Shown: positions 43,317-52,629, counted from the stretch's first letter. The stretch is DNA of 64,000 bases from Dyella_A sp049445995 (GCF_049445995.1 NZ_JBMSDZ010000001.1:186001-250000); one strand, 5' to 3'. Translations and numbers: made by a program. The notes: generated by a model from the letters alone, not told the origin.

Positions 43317-45116
43317 ATGACCCACCCCATTCCTTCCCGCCTCGCCGCCCTGCGCCAGGTCATGGCTGCCCGCAACGTGGCGGCATGCCTGATACCGACC
43401 GCCGACCCGCACCTGTCCGAATACCTGCCCGGCCACTGGGCCGCGCGTGAATGGCTGTCCGGCTTCACCGGTTCGGCCGGGACGCTGCTGGTTACCGCCG
43501 AGCACGCCGGCCTGTGGACCGACTCGCGCTACTTCGCCCAGGGCGAGCAGCAGCTGGCGGGCAGCGGCATCGCCCTGATGAAGCAAAAGGTGGCGCATGC
43601 GCCGGAACACCTGCTCTGGCTGCAGCAGCACCTGCACGCCGGCGACGCGGTGGCCATCGCCGGCGACAGCCTGAGCGTCGCCTCGCGGCAGCAGATCGCC
43701 CGCCTGCTCGGCGAGGTGGGCGCCACCCTGCGTACCGACCTGGATCTGCCGGCCGCGATCTGGACCGACCGCCCGGCGCTGCCGTGCGCGCCGGTGGTCG
43801 AGCACGCGCTGAGCTGGGCGCACACGCCGCGGGCGGACAAGCTGGCGCGGGTGCGCACCGTCATGCGCAAGCTCGGCGCCACGCACCACCTGGTATCCAG
43901 CCTGGACGACATCGCCTGGCTGACCAACCTGCGCGGCAGCGACGTGGAATGCAACCCGGTGTTTCTCGCCCACCTGCTGGTCGAGGCCGAAGGCAGGGCC
44001 ACGCTGTTCGCCGAACGCGGCAAGCTCGGCGACACCCTGGTGGCGGCGCTCGCAGCCGACGGCATCCACCTGGCCGACTACGCCGCGGTGACCGACGCGC
44101 TGGCCGAACTGGGCGCCGACGACGTACTGCTGCTGGACCCGGGCAAGGTGGTCTGCGCGGTGGCTGATGCGGTGCCGGCGACGGTCAGACGGATCGAGGC
44201 GGCCAACCCGTCCACCGCGATGAAGGCGCGCAAGAGCGCGGCCGAACTGGATCACATCCGCGAGACGATGCGCCGCGACGGCGCCGCGCTGGTACGCGCC
44301 TTCCGCCGCCTGGAGGATCGCCTCGCCGCCGGCATGACGCAGACCGAGCTGGACGTCGATGCCCTGCTGCGCGAGGAACGCTCGGCGCAGCCGGACTTCA
44401 TCGGCGAGAGCTTCGCCACCATCGCCGGCTACCAGGCCAACGGCGCCCTGCCGCACTACCGCGCCACGCCCGAGCACCACAGCGCGCTGGTCCGCAAGGG
44501 CCTGCTGCTGGTGGATTCCGGCGGCCAGTATCTCGGCGGCACCACCGACATCACCCGCGTACTCGCATTGGGCGAGACCACCGCCGAGCAGCGTCGCGAT
44601 GCCACGCTGGTGATGAAGGGCCTGATCGCGCTCTCGCGCGCCCGTTTCCCCAAGGGCGCCAGCGGCCCGCAGCTCGACGCGCTGGCCCGCGCGCCGCTGT
44701 GGGCCGTGGGCATGGACTACGGCCACGGCACCGGCCATGGCGTCGGTTACTTCCTCAACGTGCACGAGGGGCCGCAGGGCATTCGCCCGCCGGTCAGCGG
44801 CGGCGCGCTGGTCGCGCTGGAGCCGGGCATGGTCACCTCGATCGAGCCGGGCCTGTACAAACCCGGCCGCCACGGCATCCGCCACGAGAACCTGGCCGTG
44901 GTGGTGGAGGCCGAGCAGACCGAGTTCGGCGACTACTACGCCTTCGAGACGCTCACGCTGTGCCCGTTCGACCGCCGCGCGCTGGAGCCGCACCTGCTCA
45001 ATCCCGAGGAACGCGCCTGGCTGGACGACTACCACGCCGGCGTGCGTGCCGCGCTCAGCCCGCTGCTGGAAGATGCCGACCTGGCCTGGCTCGAACGCCA
45101 CTGCGCGCCCATGTAG
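43317..45116 (+). CDS. Xaa-Pro aminopeptidase (M24B, three-domain type)
   Basis: A 599-residue aminopeptidase P of the long three-domain (XPNPEP1-like) class, removing N-terminal residues before proline. Two creatinase-like N-terminal domains (about residues 1-300, with TADPHLSEYLPGHW and LTNLRGSDVE) precede the pita-bread catalytic domain. The latter holds dimetal ligands in VDSGGQYLGGTTDITR, YGHGTGHGVGYFLNVHEGP, SIEPGLYKPG and IRHENLAVV. It is divergent from pyrG. Its TAG stop is part of a palindromic repeat. Confidence 0.93.
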   Translation: MTHPIPSRLAALRQVMAARNVAACLIPTADPHLSEYLPGHWAAREWLSGFTGSAGTLLVTAEHAGLWTDSRYFAQGEQQLAGSGIALMKQKVAHAPEHLLWLQQHLHAGDAVAIAGDSLSVASRQQIARLLGEVGATLRTDLDLPAAIWTDRPALPCAPVVEHALSWAHTPRADKLARVRTVMRKLGATHHLVSSLDDIAWLTNLRGSDVECNPVFLAHLLVEAEGRATLFAERGKLGDTLVAALAADGIHLADYAAVTDALAELGADDVLLLDPGKVVCAVADAVPATVRRIEAANPSTAMKARKSAAELDHIRETMRRDGAALVRAFRRLEDRLAAGMTQTELDVDALLREERSAQPDFIGESFATIAGYQANGALPHYRATPEHHSALVRKGLLLVDSGGQYLGGTTDITRVLALGETTAEQRRDATLVMKGLIALSRARFPKGASGPQLDALARAPLWAVGMDYGHGTGHGVGYFLNVHEGPQGIRPPVSGGALVALEPGMVTSIEPGLYKPGRHGIRHENLAVVVEAEQTEFGDYYAFETLTLCPFDRRALEPHLLNPEERAWLDDYHAGVRAALSPLLEDADLAWLERHCAPM

Positions 45117-45194
45117 GAGCGCACCCTGTGCGCGAAGGCTCTTGCTCCTGATCGACATCAAAGCCAAGAGCATTCGCGCACAAGGTGCGCTCCA
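45113..45194. repeat. GTAGGAGCGC palindromic repeat supplying the aminopeptidase P stop
   Basis: The left arm GTAGGAGCGCACCCTGTGCG begins inside the last codons of the gene, so its TAG is the stop codon (45114-45116). The right arm, GCGCACAAGGTGCGCTCC, has lost the terminal TAC. Confidence 0.88.
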
Positions 45195-45282
45195 GGGGTT
45201 GCGCCTCGACCATCCTCGCTCGCCTTGACCATCACGCCGCTCTCTCGCCATGCTGCGGCGCTCAGCATCACGACAGACATCC

Positions 45283-47172
45283 ATGAGCAGTCGCTACAAC
45301 GCCGCCGATATCGAAGTCCTTTCCGGCCTGGATCCGGTCAAGCGCCGTCCCGGCATGTACACCGACACCTCGCGCCCGAACCACCTGGTACAGGAGGTGA
45401 TCGACAACTCGGTGGACGAGGCGCTGGCCGGCCACGCGAAGAACATCGAGGTGGTGCTGCACGCCGACGGCTCGGTGGAAGTGAGCGACGACGGTCGCGG
45501 CATGCCGGTGGACATCCACCCGGAGGAGGGCGTGCCGGGCGTCGAGCTGATCCTCACCCGCCTCCACGCGGGCGGCAAGTTCAACGGCAAGAACTACAAC
45601 TTCTCCGGCGGCCTGCACGGCGTGGGCGTGTCGGTGGTCAATGCGCTGTCGCAGCGGGTGGAAGTGACCATCCGCCGCGACGGCAACGAATACCGCATGG
45701 CGTTCGAGCACGGCGACCGCGTCAGCGAGCTGGACGTCATCGGCACGGTGCCCAGGAAGAAGACCGGCACCACCGTGCGCTTCTGGGCCGACCCGAAGTA
45801 CTTCGACTCGCCGAAAATCTCCATCCCCAGGCTCAAGCACCTGCTGCGCGCCAAGGCGGTGCTGTGCGCCGGCCTCAACGTGAAGCTCACCGACGAGGTC
45901 AGCGGCGAGACCGTCGAATGGCATTACGAGGACGGCCTGCGCGACTACCTGCGCGGCGAGCTGGACGGCGCCGAGTCGCTGCCCGCCGAGCTGTTCGTGC
46001 ACCACGTGGCGCGCGACACCGAAGGGCTGGACGTCGCCCTCGCCTGGCTGCCCGAGGGCGAGCTGGTGCAGGAGAGCTACGTCAACCTGATTCCCACCGT
46101 GCAGGGCGGCACCCACGTCAACGGTCTGCGCACCGGCCTGACCAACGCGATCCGCGAGTTCTGCGACATCCGCAGCCTGCTGCCGCGCGGCGTGAAGCTG
46201 GCGCCCGAAGACGTGTGGGAGCGCCTCGCCTTCGTGCTCAGCGCCAAGCTGCTCGATCCGCAGTTCGCCGGCCAGACCAAGGAGCGGCTGTCCTCGCGCC
46301 AGGCCGCCGCGCTGGTGGAGAACGTGATCCATGACGCCTTCAGCCTGTGGCTGAACCAGCATGTGGATCTGGGCGAGAGGATCGCCCAGCTCGCCATCGA
46401 GCGTGCCAGCGCGCGGCTGAAGGCGGCCAAGCAGGTGGTGCGCAAGAAGATCACCCAGGGCCCCGCCCTGCCCGGCAAGCTGGCCGACTGCACCGCCACC
46501 GACCTCACCCGCACCGAGCTGTTCCTGGTCGAAGGCGACTCGGCCGGCGGTTCGGCCAAGCAGGCGCGCGACAAGGAGTTCCAGGCGATCCTTCCGCTGC
46601 GCGGCAAGATCCTCAATACCTGGGAAGTGGAGTCCACTTCGGTGCTGGCGTCCGAGGAAGTGCACAACCTGGCCGTGGCGATCGGCTGCGATCCGGGCAG
46701 GGACGATCTCTCCGGCCTGCGCTACGGCAAGGTGATCATCCTGGCCGACGCCGACTCCGACGGCCTGCACATCGCGACCCTGCTGTCGGCGCTGTTCCTC
46801 AAGCACTTCCCGTCACTGGTGCGCGAAGGTCACGTGTTCGTGGCGATGCCGCCGCTGTTCCGCGTCGATGTGGGCAAGCAGGTGTTCTATTGCCTGGACG
46901 AGGGCGAGAAGCAGGCGATGCTGGATCGCATCGAGCGCGAGAAGATGAAGGGTGCCGTAAGCACCACCCGCTTCAAGGGTCTGGGCGAGATGAACCCGGC
47001 GCAGCTGCGCGAGTCGACCATCCATCCAGATACCCGTCGGCTGGTGCAGCTCACGGTCGACGACAACGAAGGCACCGCCAAACTGATGGACATGCTGCTG
47101 GCCAAGAAGCGCGCCGGCGATCGCAAATCCTGGCTGGAGGAAAAGGGCGACCTCGCCACGCTCGAAGTGTGA
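45283..47172 (+). CDS. parE: DNA topoisomerase IV subunit B
   Basis: A 629-residue ATPase subunit of topoisomerase IV, which decatenates chromosomes with ParC. The GHKL domain has EVIDNSVDEALAGH, DDGRGMPVD, GGLHGVGVSVVNALS and QGGTHVNG. The TOPRIM domain has EGDSAGGSAKQARDKEFQAI, LRGKILN and DADSDGLHI. Position 45283 (MSSRYNAADIEVLSGLDPVKRRPGMYT) is the family start; the frame is open 11 codons upstream. ParE is favoured over GyrB by length (no 165-residue insert) and the sequence around DPVKRRPGMYTD. parC is not in the window. Confidence 0.95.
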   Translation: MSSRYNAADIEVLSGLDPVKRRPGMYTDTSRPNHLVQEVIDNSVDEALAGHAKNIEVVLHADGSVEVSDDGRGMPVDIHPEEGVPGVELILTRLHAGGKFNGKNYNFSGGLHGVGVSVVNALSQRVEVTIRRDGNEYRMAFEHGDRVSELDVIGTVPRKKTGTTVRFWADPKYFDSPKISIPRLKHLLRAKAVLCAGLNVKLTDEVSGETVEWHYEDGLRDYLRGELDGAESLPAELFVHHVARDTEGLDVALAWLPEGELVQESYVNLIPTVQGGTHVNGLRTGLTNAIREFCDIRSLLPRGVKLAPEDVWERLAFVLSAKLLDPQFAGQTKERLSSRQAAALVENVIHDAFSLWLNQHVDLGERIAQLAIERASARLKAAKQVVRKKITQGPALPGKLADCTATDLTRTELFLVEGDSAGGSAKQARDKEFQAILPLRGKILNTWEVESTSVLASEEVHNLAVAIGCDPGRDDLSGLRYGKVIILADADSDGLHIATLLSALFLKHFPSLVREGHVFVAMPPLFRVDVGKQVFYCLDEGEKQAMLDRIEREKMKGAVSTTRFKGLGEMNPAQLRESTIHPDTRRLVQLTVDDNEGTAKLMDMLLAKKRAGDRKSWLEEKGDLATLEV

Positions 47173-47180
47173 CGCCTTGA

Positions 47181-47332
47181 CTCCTTCTCCCCTCCGGGGA
47201 GATGGCTGGGGTGAGGGGCCAGTCTTACGATCCGGTCTTACGATAAGGTGTGACCAAGGCGAACACGCTCCGCATGGAAAACCCACGCGAGCACCCGCCC
47301 CTCACCTCGGCCCTCTCCCCAAAGGAGAGAGG
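47181..47332. repeat. degenerate inverted repeat, CTCTCCCC/GGGGAGA type
   Basis: CTCCTTCTCCCCTCCGGGGA and the trailing GGCTGGGGTGAGGGGCC (47181-47220) are answered by GCCCCTCACCTCGGCCCTCTCC plus AAAGGAGAGAGG (47297-47332). This is a common intergenic repeat pattern in GC-rich proteobacteria. It lies between parE and the dioxygenase gene. Confidence 0.65.
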
Positions 47333-47350
47333 AAAAACGTCAAAGGCATC

Positions 47351-47878
47351 ATGCGTATGGCCCTGACCCCGCCCTTCGACCTCAAGCGCTGGATAGCCGA
47401 GCACCGCCACCTGCTCAAGCCGCCGGTGGGCAACAAGTGCATCGTCGATGGCGACTTCATCGTGATGATCGTCGGCGGTCCGAACGCGCGCACCGACTAC
47501 CACTACGACGAGGGGCCGGAATTCTTCTACCAGCTCGAGGGCGAGATGGTGCTGAAGGTGCAGGACGAGGGCCAGGCGCGCGACATCCCGATCCGCGCCG
47601 GCGAAGTGTTCTACCTGCCGCCGCGCGTGCCGCATTCGCCGCAGCGCATGTCCGGCTCGGTCGGGCTGGTGATCGAACGCCGCCGCCTGCCGCACGAGCA
47701 GGACGGCCTGCTGTGGTTCTGCGAGCGCTGCAACCACAAGCTGTACGAGGAGTACTTCGCGCTCGACAGCATCGAGCGCGACTTCCCGCCAGTGTTCGAG
47801 CGCTTCTACCGCTCGTCCGAGGCGCGCACCTGCAAGGCCTGCGGACACCTCAACCCGGCGCCGGCGAAGCACGCCTGA
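47351..47878 (+). CDS. nbaC: 3-hydroxyanthranilate 3,4-dioxygenase
   Basis: A 175-residue iron cupin opening the ring of 3-hydroxyanthranilate to the precursor of quinolinate, in the kynurenine route of tryptophan breakdown or NAD synthesis. The iron ligands are in DYHYDEGPEFFYQLEG and VPHSPQR. The C-terminal rubredoxin-like iron site shows two CxxC motifs, CERCNHK and CKACGHLN, as in bacterial enzymes. The ATG at 47351 (or 47357) is used. No other kynurenine gene is present here. Confidence 0.92.
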   Translation: MRMALTPPFDLKRWIAEHRHLLKPPVGNKCIVDGDFIVMIVGGPNARTDYHYDEGPEFFYQLEGEMVLKVQDEGQARDIPIRAGEVFYLPPRVPHSPQRMSGSVGLVIERRRLPHEQDGLLWFCERCNHKLYEEYFALDSIERDFPPVFERFYRSSEARTCKACGHLNPAPAKHA

Positions 47879-47907
47879 GCGGGTGCGCGAAGCTGCCTTG
47901 ATTGGCT

Positions 47908-47980
47908 GTCCATCGCGGCCGGAGGCCACTCCCACAGGGCTGGGGTGATCTTGTGGTAGCGCCCTCCGGCCGCGATGGAC
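47908..47980. repeat. inverted repeat GTCCATCGCGGCCGGAGG
   Basis: GTCCATCGCGGCCGGAGG pairs exactly with CCTCCGGCCGCGATGGAC, separated by 37 bases, between the convergent nbaC and Nudix genes. It is another dispersed-type palindrome, unlike the GTAGGAGCGC class. Confidence 0.85.
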
Positions 47981-48006
47981 ACACCCAGAGACAGATCGCC
48001 CTGCCT

Positions 48007-48582
48007 TCACCCCCGCGCCAGCCACCGGCAAGCCATGCGCCGCAACGATACCTCGACGGCCGCATCGCCGGCCAACGCACGCACCGGCATCCAGGCCAGC
48101 GCCAGCGATTCCGGGCTGACCGCGAACGCCTCGCCCCCGCACGCGCGCACCACGTAGCGCACGTCGTAGTGCCAGTGTTCCGGCTCGTCGCCGCGCGCCG
48201 GAATGCGATGGCGATCCAGGTCGAAGATGCCGCCATCCACACGCAACCCGGCCAGGCCCGATTCCTCCTCCGCCTCGCGCAACGCCACCCGCGCGAGGTC
48301 CGCGTCGCCGTCGGCGTGACCGCCAAGCTGCAGCCAGCACCCCAGCTTGCGGTGGTGGGTGAGCAACACGCGCTCGCCGTCACCGCTCACCAGCCAGGCC
48401 GATCCGGTGAAGTGTCCAGGCGCATGGTGGCGGTGGAACACATCCGGCGAGGAGTCGAGGAATGCGCCGAAGACGTCCGGCATGGAATCGGCCGGATCAG
48501 TCGCGGAAAAACGCTGCAGTGCAGCGAGAAAAGTGGCTTTGGCAGCGTCCAGGACGGCACTCCGACGGGCGTTGGCGAGCAC
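48007..48582 (-). CDS. Nudix family hydrolase
   Basis: A 191-residue Nudix enzyme. The Nudix box, GGHADGDADLARVALREAEEESGL, matches Gx5Ex7REUxEExGU except that the first Glu is Asp-shifted (GDADLARVALREAEEESG). The N-terminal 60 residues hold FTGSAWLVSGDGERVLL and a helix-rich region seen in NUDIX proteins of unknown substrate. It is divergent from the first amino acid permease gene. The substrate cannot be predicted. Confidence 0.85.
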   Translation of the reverse strand: MLANARRSAVLDAAKATFLAALQRFSATDPADSMPDVFGAFLDSSPDVFHRHHAPGHFTGSAWLVSGDGERVLLTHHRKLGCWLQLGGHADGDADLARVALREAEEESGLAGLRVDGGIFDLDRHRIPARGDEPEHWHYDVRYVVRACGGEAFAVSPESLALAWMPVRALAGDAAVEVSLRRMACRWLARG

Positions 48583-48723
48583 GCGATTCTACCCGCCGTC
48601 GATGTGCCGCACGGCGCTTGTCGCCCCCATCGGCGTCGGCTATGGTTGCCCGTCACCTCCGCCTGCCGCCTGCCTTGCGGCGCCGCCATGGGGATGGCGT
48701 CTGTTTCCACGGGGAACCACCAC

Positions 48724-50208
48724 ATGCTTTTTCAGCGCGTCAAGCCGCTTGACCAGATTCTTGCCACGGCCGAAAAGAAAAGCCTCAAACGGCAGCTCGG
48801 CCCGATCCAGCTCACTCTCCTGGGTGTCGGTGCGATCATCGGCACGGGTATTTTCGTACTGACGGCCGAAGCGGGCCAGAAGGCCGGCCCGGGCATGTTG
48901 ATCGCCTTCGTGATCGCCGCCGTCGTCTGTGCCCTGGCTGCACTGGCCTATGCGGAACTGGCCGGCATGATTCCGGTCGCAGGATCGGCCTATACCTACA
49001 CCTACGGCGTACTGGGCGAAGGTATCGCCTGGATTGTCGGCTGGGCACTGATTCTGGAATACACGATCGCAGCCAGCACGGTCTCCGTCGGCTGGTCGGG
49101 CTATGTCAACGGACTGTTGAACAGCGCAGGCATCGGACTGCCGCGCTTCCTGCGAACCGGCCCGTTCGACGGCGGCAGTTTCAACCTGCTCGCGTTCCTG
49201 ATCGCCTTGGTCATCACCGCCTTGCTGGTGCTTGGAACATCCAAATCCGCGAAGGTGAATGCTGTCCTGGTATCGCTGAAGGTGGCCGCGCTGGTCGCCT
49301 TCATCGTGATCACCGTTCCGGCCACGCACGAGGCAAATTTCCAGCCGTTCCTGCCCAACGGCTGGGGCAGCCCCATGGGCGGTATCGGCGTGCTTGGCGC
49401 TGCCGCGTCCATCTTCTTCGCCTACGTCGGCTTCGACGCGGTTTCGACCGCGGCGGAGGAAACCAAGAATCCGAACCGGAACATTCCGATAGGCCTGATC
49501 GGATCTCTTGCGGTCTGCACCATCTTCTACCTTCTCGTCGGTTACGGCGCCGTCGGCTCGGTCGGCTCCCAGCCGATGGTCGGAGCCGATGGCGCGGTAT
49601 TGCAGCCGGGCACGCCGCAAATGGCGGCCGCCTGCGAGGGGATCAAGGCGCTTGTCTGCAGCAAGGAGCCGCTGGCCTATGTGCTGCACACGCTGGGTTC
49701 GGACAAGATCGGGTACCTGGTGGGCATGGCCGCAAGCCTTGCGCTGCCCTCCGTCATCCTGATGATGATCTACGGGCAAACCCGTATCTTCTTCACCATG
49801 TCCCGCGATGGCCTGCTGCCCAATCGCCTGTCCACTGTGCATCCGCGCTTCCATACGCCGCACGTGCTGACGATGATCACCGGGCTTTTCGTCTCGTTCT
49901 TCGGCGCGCTGTTCCCGGTCGGATTGCTCGCCGACATCACCAATTCGGGCACGCTGTTCGCCTTCCTGATGGTTGCGGTCGGCGTCATGATCCTGCGCGT
50001 CAAGCAACCGGAGCGGCCGCGCCCTTTCCGGACTCCGCTGGTGTGGATCGTCTGCCCGCTGGCCATGCTGGGATGCCTGCTGCTGTTCGTGAACCTTTCA
50101 TCCACCGCGATCAGCGTGTTCTTCGTGTGGGCCCTCGTCGGCCTGGTTGTGTATTTCGCCTACGGTCATCGCAAGAGCCATCTGGCCAACGGGACCGAAC
50201 CCTCCTGA
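48724..50208 (+). CDS. APC superfamily amino acid permease (copy 1, CAT-like)
   Basis: A 494-residue transporter with about 12 membrane helices. The first helix carries the APC substrate-binding glycine motif VGAIIGTGIFVLT (residues 37-49). Further motifs are GSAYTYTYGVLGEGIAWIVGW, SIFFAYVGFDAVSTAAEETKNPNRNIP and a TMSRDGLLP loop, typical of the cationic amino acid transporter (YfnA/CAT) group. The start is the ATG at 48724. A paralogue follows 76 bases downstream, so they likely form an operon. Substrate specificity is not assigned. Confidence 0.9.
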   Translation: MLFQRVKPLDQILATAEKKSLKRQLGPIQLTLLGVGAIIGTGIFVLTAEAGQKAGPGMLIAFVIAAVVCALAALAYAELAGMIPVAGSAYTYTYGVLGEGIAWIVGWALILEYTIAASTVSVGWSGYVNGLLNSAGIGLPRFLRTGPFDGGSFNLLAFLIALVITALLVLGTSKSAKVNAVLVSLKVAALVAFIVITVPATHEANFQPFLPNGWGSPMGGIGVLGAAASIFFAYVGFDAVSTAAEETKNPNRNIPIGLIGSLAVCTIFYLLVGYGAVGSVGSQPMVGADGAVLQPGTPQMAAACEGIKALVCSKEPLAYVLHTLGSDKIGYLVGMAASLALPSVILMMIYGQTRIFFTMSRDGLLPNRLSTVHPRFHTPHVLTMITGLFVSFFGALFPVGLLADITNSGTLFAFLMVAVGVMILRVKQPERPRPFRTPLVWIVCPLAMLGCLLLFVNLSSTAISVFFVWALVGLVVYFAYGHRKSHLANGTEPS

Positions 50209-50284
50209 CCAGCGTGCCGCAAACCGTTCATTGAGGCCTGGACGGCACGGTGAAAGCCGTGCCGTCGTCTTTTCCGGAATCACC

Positions 50285-51736
50285 ATGCTCAAGCAACTGC
50301 TCGCCCGCAAGACCCATTTCAGCGAAGACGTCGACGAAAGCCACGGCCCGGCACTGCGCCGCACGCTCGGACCGTGGGGCATCACCGCGCTGGGCATCGG
50401 CGCGGTGATCGGCACCGGCATTTTCGTCGTCACCGGCACCGCGGCCGCGGAGCATGCGGGTCCGGCCGTGCTGATCTCCTTCATCCTGGCGGCGATCTGC
50501 AGCGCGTTCAGCGCGCTGTGCTACGCCGAGTTCGCGACCCTGATCCCGGTCTCCGGCAGCTCCTATTCCTACGCCTACGCCACACTGGGCGAGCTGGTCG
50601 CCTGGTTCATCGGCTGGAACATGGTGCTGGAATACGGCATCTCGGCTTCGGCCGTGGCGGCCAGCTGGACCGGCTACTTCACCAGCCTGCTCGACCATGT
50701 CGGCATTCACCTGCCGGCCGCGCTCACCCAGGCGCCGCTCGCCTTTACCGGCGGCCACCTGGTCGCGACCGGGCATCTGCTCAACCTGCCGGCGGTCGCC
50801 ATCGTGCTGGCGCTGACCTGGCTGTGCTACGTGGGCATCCGCGAGTCGTCGGGACTGAACGCGCTGATGGTGCTGCTGAAGGTCGGCCTGATCCTGATGA
50901 TCATCATCGCCGGCGCCCGCTACGTGGACACCGACAACTGGCATCCCTTCATTCCGGAGCAGAAGGGGGACGGCGAGTTCGGCTGGTCCGGCGTTTTCCG
51001 CGGTGCGGCGATGGTGTTCTTTGCCTACATCGGTTTCGAGGCGACCTCGACCGCAGCGCAGGAATGCAAGAACCCCCAGCGCGACCTGCCCTTCGGCATC
51101 ATCGTGTCGCTGATCCTGTGTACCCTGCTGTACCTCGGCATGGCCGCGGTGATGACCGGCCTGGTGCCGTACACCATGCTCAACACGGTCGACCCGGTGG
51201 TGACCGCGCTGCGGGGTCATGCGGAGCTGGGCTGGCTGCGCACCTGGGTGGAGGTCGGCGCGCTGATCGGCCTGTCCTCGGTGATCCTAGTGATGATCAT
51301 CGCCCAGCCGCGCATCTTCATGATCATGGCCCGCGACGGCCTGCTGCCCAAGGTGTTCGCCAGGGTGCATCCGAAGCACCGCACGCCGCACATCAACACC
51401 CTCATCACCGGCTTCGGCATCGCCGTGCTGGCGGCGATCTTCCCGCTCGACCTGCTCGCCGACCTCACCTCGATGGGCACGCTGATCGCCTTCACCGCGG
51501 TTTGTGCCGGCGTGCTGATCCTGCGCTACACCGCACCGGAGCTGCCGCGCACCTTTCGCGTGCCGTGGGCACCGGTGATATGCGTGGCCGGCGTGCTCAG
51601 CTGCATCGGACTGCTGTCCACCATGAACTGGTTCAACTGGACCCTGATGGGCGTCTGGACGATCCTCGGCCTGATGATCTATTTCGGCTATGGACTTCGG
51701 CACAGCCATCTTCATGCCCAGAAAGCCGGGCAATAA
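50285..51736 (+). CDS. APC superfamily amino acid permease (copy 2, CAT-like)
   Basis: A 483-residue paralogue of the preceding gene: IGAVIGTGIFVVTGTAA near residue 40, GSSYSYAYATLGELVAWFIGW, VFFAYIGFEATSTAAQECKNPQRDLP and MARDGLLPKVFARVHPKHRTPH. About 12 membrane helices. It has its own ATG at 50285. Third-codon GC is higher than in copy 1, which may mean the two differ in age or origin. A duplicated permease pair is common in this bacterial group. Confidence 0.9.
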   Translation: MLKQLLARKTHFSEDVDESHGPALRRTLGPWGITALGIGAVIGTGIFVVTGTAAAEHAGPAVLISFILAAICSAFSALCYAEFATLIPVSGSSYSYAYATLGELVAWFIGWNMVLEYGISASAVAASWTGYFTSLLDHVGIHLPAALTQAPLAFTGGHLVATGHLLNLPAVAIVLALTWLCYVGIRESSGLNALMVLLKVGLILMIIIAGARYVDTDNWHPFIPEQKGDGEFGWSGVFRGAAMVFFAYIGFEATSTAAQECKNPQRDLPFGIIVSLILCTLLYLGMAAVMTGLVPYTMLNTVDPVVTALRGHAELGWLRTWVEVGALIGLSSVILVMIIAQPRIFMIMARDGLLPKVFARVHPKHRTPHINTLITGFGIAVLAAIFPLDLLADLTSMGTLIAFTAVCAGVLILRYTAPELPRTFRVPWAPVICVAGVLSCIGLLSTMNWFNWTLMGVWTILGLMIYFGYGLRHSHLHAQKAGQ

Positions 51737-52064
51737 GTGCCTAAAAGCGGTCATCTTCGCTCTTTTTCAACGAAGAGTCCTGAACGTGCCGAATCGCTCC
51801 ACACGGCGCATGCAGCCCAGGAAATGTCAACGGAATGCCACATAACACCTTGATATAAAACATTTTCATGAAAAAAACGTCGCCACGATGGAACGGTTCG
51901 CACAGCCCGGAGGAGCGGAGTATCATCCGTGGTCCGCGGGTTGATCACTTGGCAGTGGACCCCGGATCGCCGCCCGGTGCGTCAGACAGGGTCAGCTCCT
52001 CATCCTGACGCGCCGGGCAGCACTTTTGAGGTGCCTCGCCGCGTCCACAGCGCGATGCCTCGAC
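51737..52064. other. intergenic region without a recognisable gene
   Basis: About 330 bases between the second permease and the HiPIP terminator. It includes an A/T-rich island at about 51837-51880 (TTGATATAAAAC, then CATTTTCATGAAAAAAACG) that stands out from the local GC level. Short frames on either strand have no family similarity or ribosome-binding site. It could hold a promoter or RNA, but I see no hairpin ending in a T run. Confidence 0.5.
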
Positions 52065-52070
52065 AAACAA

Positions 52071-52096
52071 AAAGGCCGGCTTCGCAGCCGGCCTTT
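52071..52096 (-). terminator. terminator after the HiPIP gene
   Basis: AAAGGCCGGCT-tcgc-AGCCGGCCTTT with T-rich flanks on both sides, 35 bases after the HiPIP stop. It could work in both directions. Confidence 0.88.
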
Positions 52097-52130
52097 CTTT
52101 TTGCAACTTTTGCAACGCGAGGGGGGCCGA

Positions 52131-52463
52131 TCAGCCGGCCTTCACCGCATGCGACACGCACCAGCCCTTGGCCGCGACGGACTTGCCCGGGAACAACTGG
52201 CAAGGACCGTAACCGGTGGCTCCGCCGCTGTAGAACTGGCAGTTCGCACAGGTGTCGCCGGCCTTGTGCTTCGGATCCTTGGTCGCGTTGGCATCTTCCA
52301 CGTAGCCCAGCGCCTTGGCCGTCGGATCCGATTCGGACACGTGCGGCAGATCCGCGGCACGGGCGACGCGCGGCAGCGCACCGACCACCACCGCCGCAGC
52401 GGCGGTACCGGCGGCAATCTTGAGGAATCGGCGACGCGATTCGATGTTTTCTTCGTGGGACAT
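52131..52463 (-). CDS. high-potential iron-sulfur protein
   Basis: A 110-residue periplasmic electron carrier. The N-terminus has a twin-arginine (Tat) signal, ESRRRFLKIAAGTAAAA, with cleavage near residue 37. Four cysteines (72, 75, 88, 102) in CANCQFY, GPCQLF and WCVSH bind the single [4Fe-4S] cluster; spacing matches HiPIPs. GGTTTGCC and similar lie before the ATG at 52463, with GGAGG close by. It probably shuttles electrons to a terminal oxidase or a photosynthetic-type complex; the partner is unknown. Confidence 0.93.
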   Translation of the reverse strand: MSHEENIESRRRFLKIAAGTAAAAVVVGALPRVARAADLPHVSESDPTAKALGYVEDANATKDPKHKAGDTCANCQFYSGGATGYGPCQLFPGKSVAAKGWCVSHAVKAG

Positions 52464-52610
52464 TGGCAAACCTCCGTCGTGAATGAACTGCCGCTCGCGC
52501 GGCGCTGGGTGACGCGATGCTACGCCCATCGCCGCAATCTTTCCTGACTTGCGAGAATCGCTCGCATTATCCGACGGAAGAGCGGCGCAGCGTGTTATTC
52601 TTTCCTACCG

Positions 52611-52624
52611 TTTGGACGTCCAAA
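52611..52624 (+). promoter_or_regulatory. 14-bp palindrome immediately before mtnB
   Basis: TTTGGACGTCCAAA is perfectly symmetrical and ends five bases before the mtnB ATG, so a bound protein would block initiation. Its GACGTC core resembles the E. coli MetJ box (AGACGTCT). MetJ, SahR-type or another methionine-cycle regulator are candidates; which is not determinable here. Confidence 0.5.
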
Positions 52625-52629
52625 TACTC

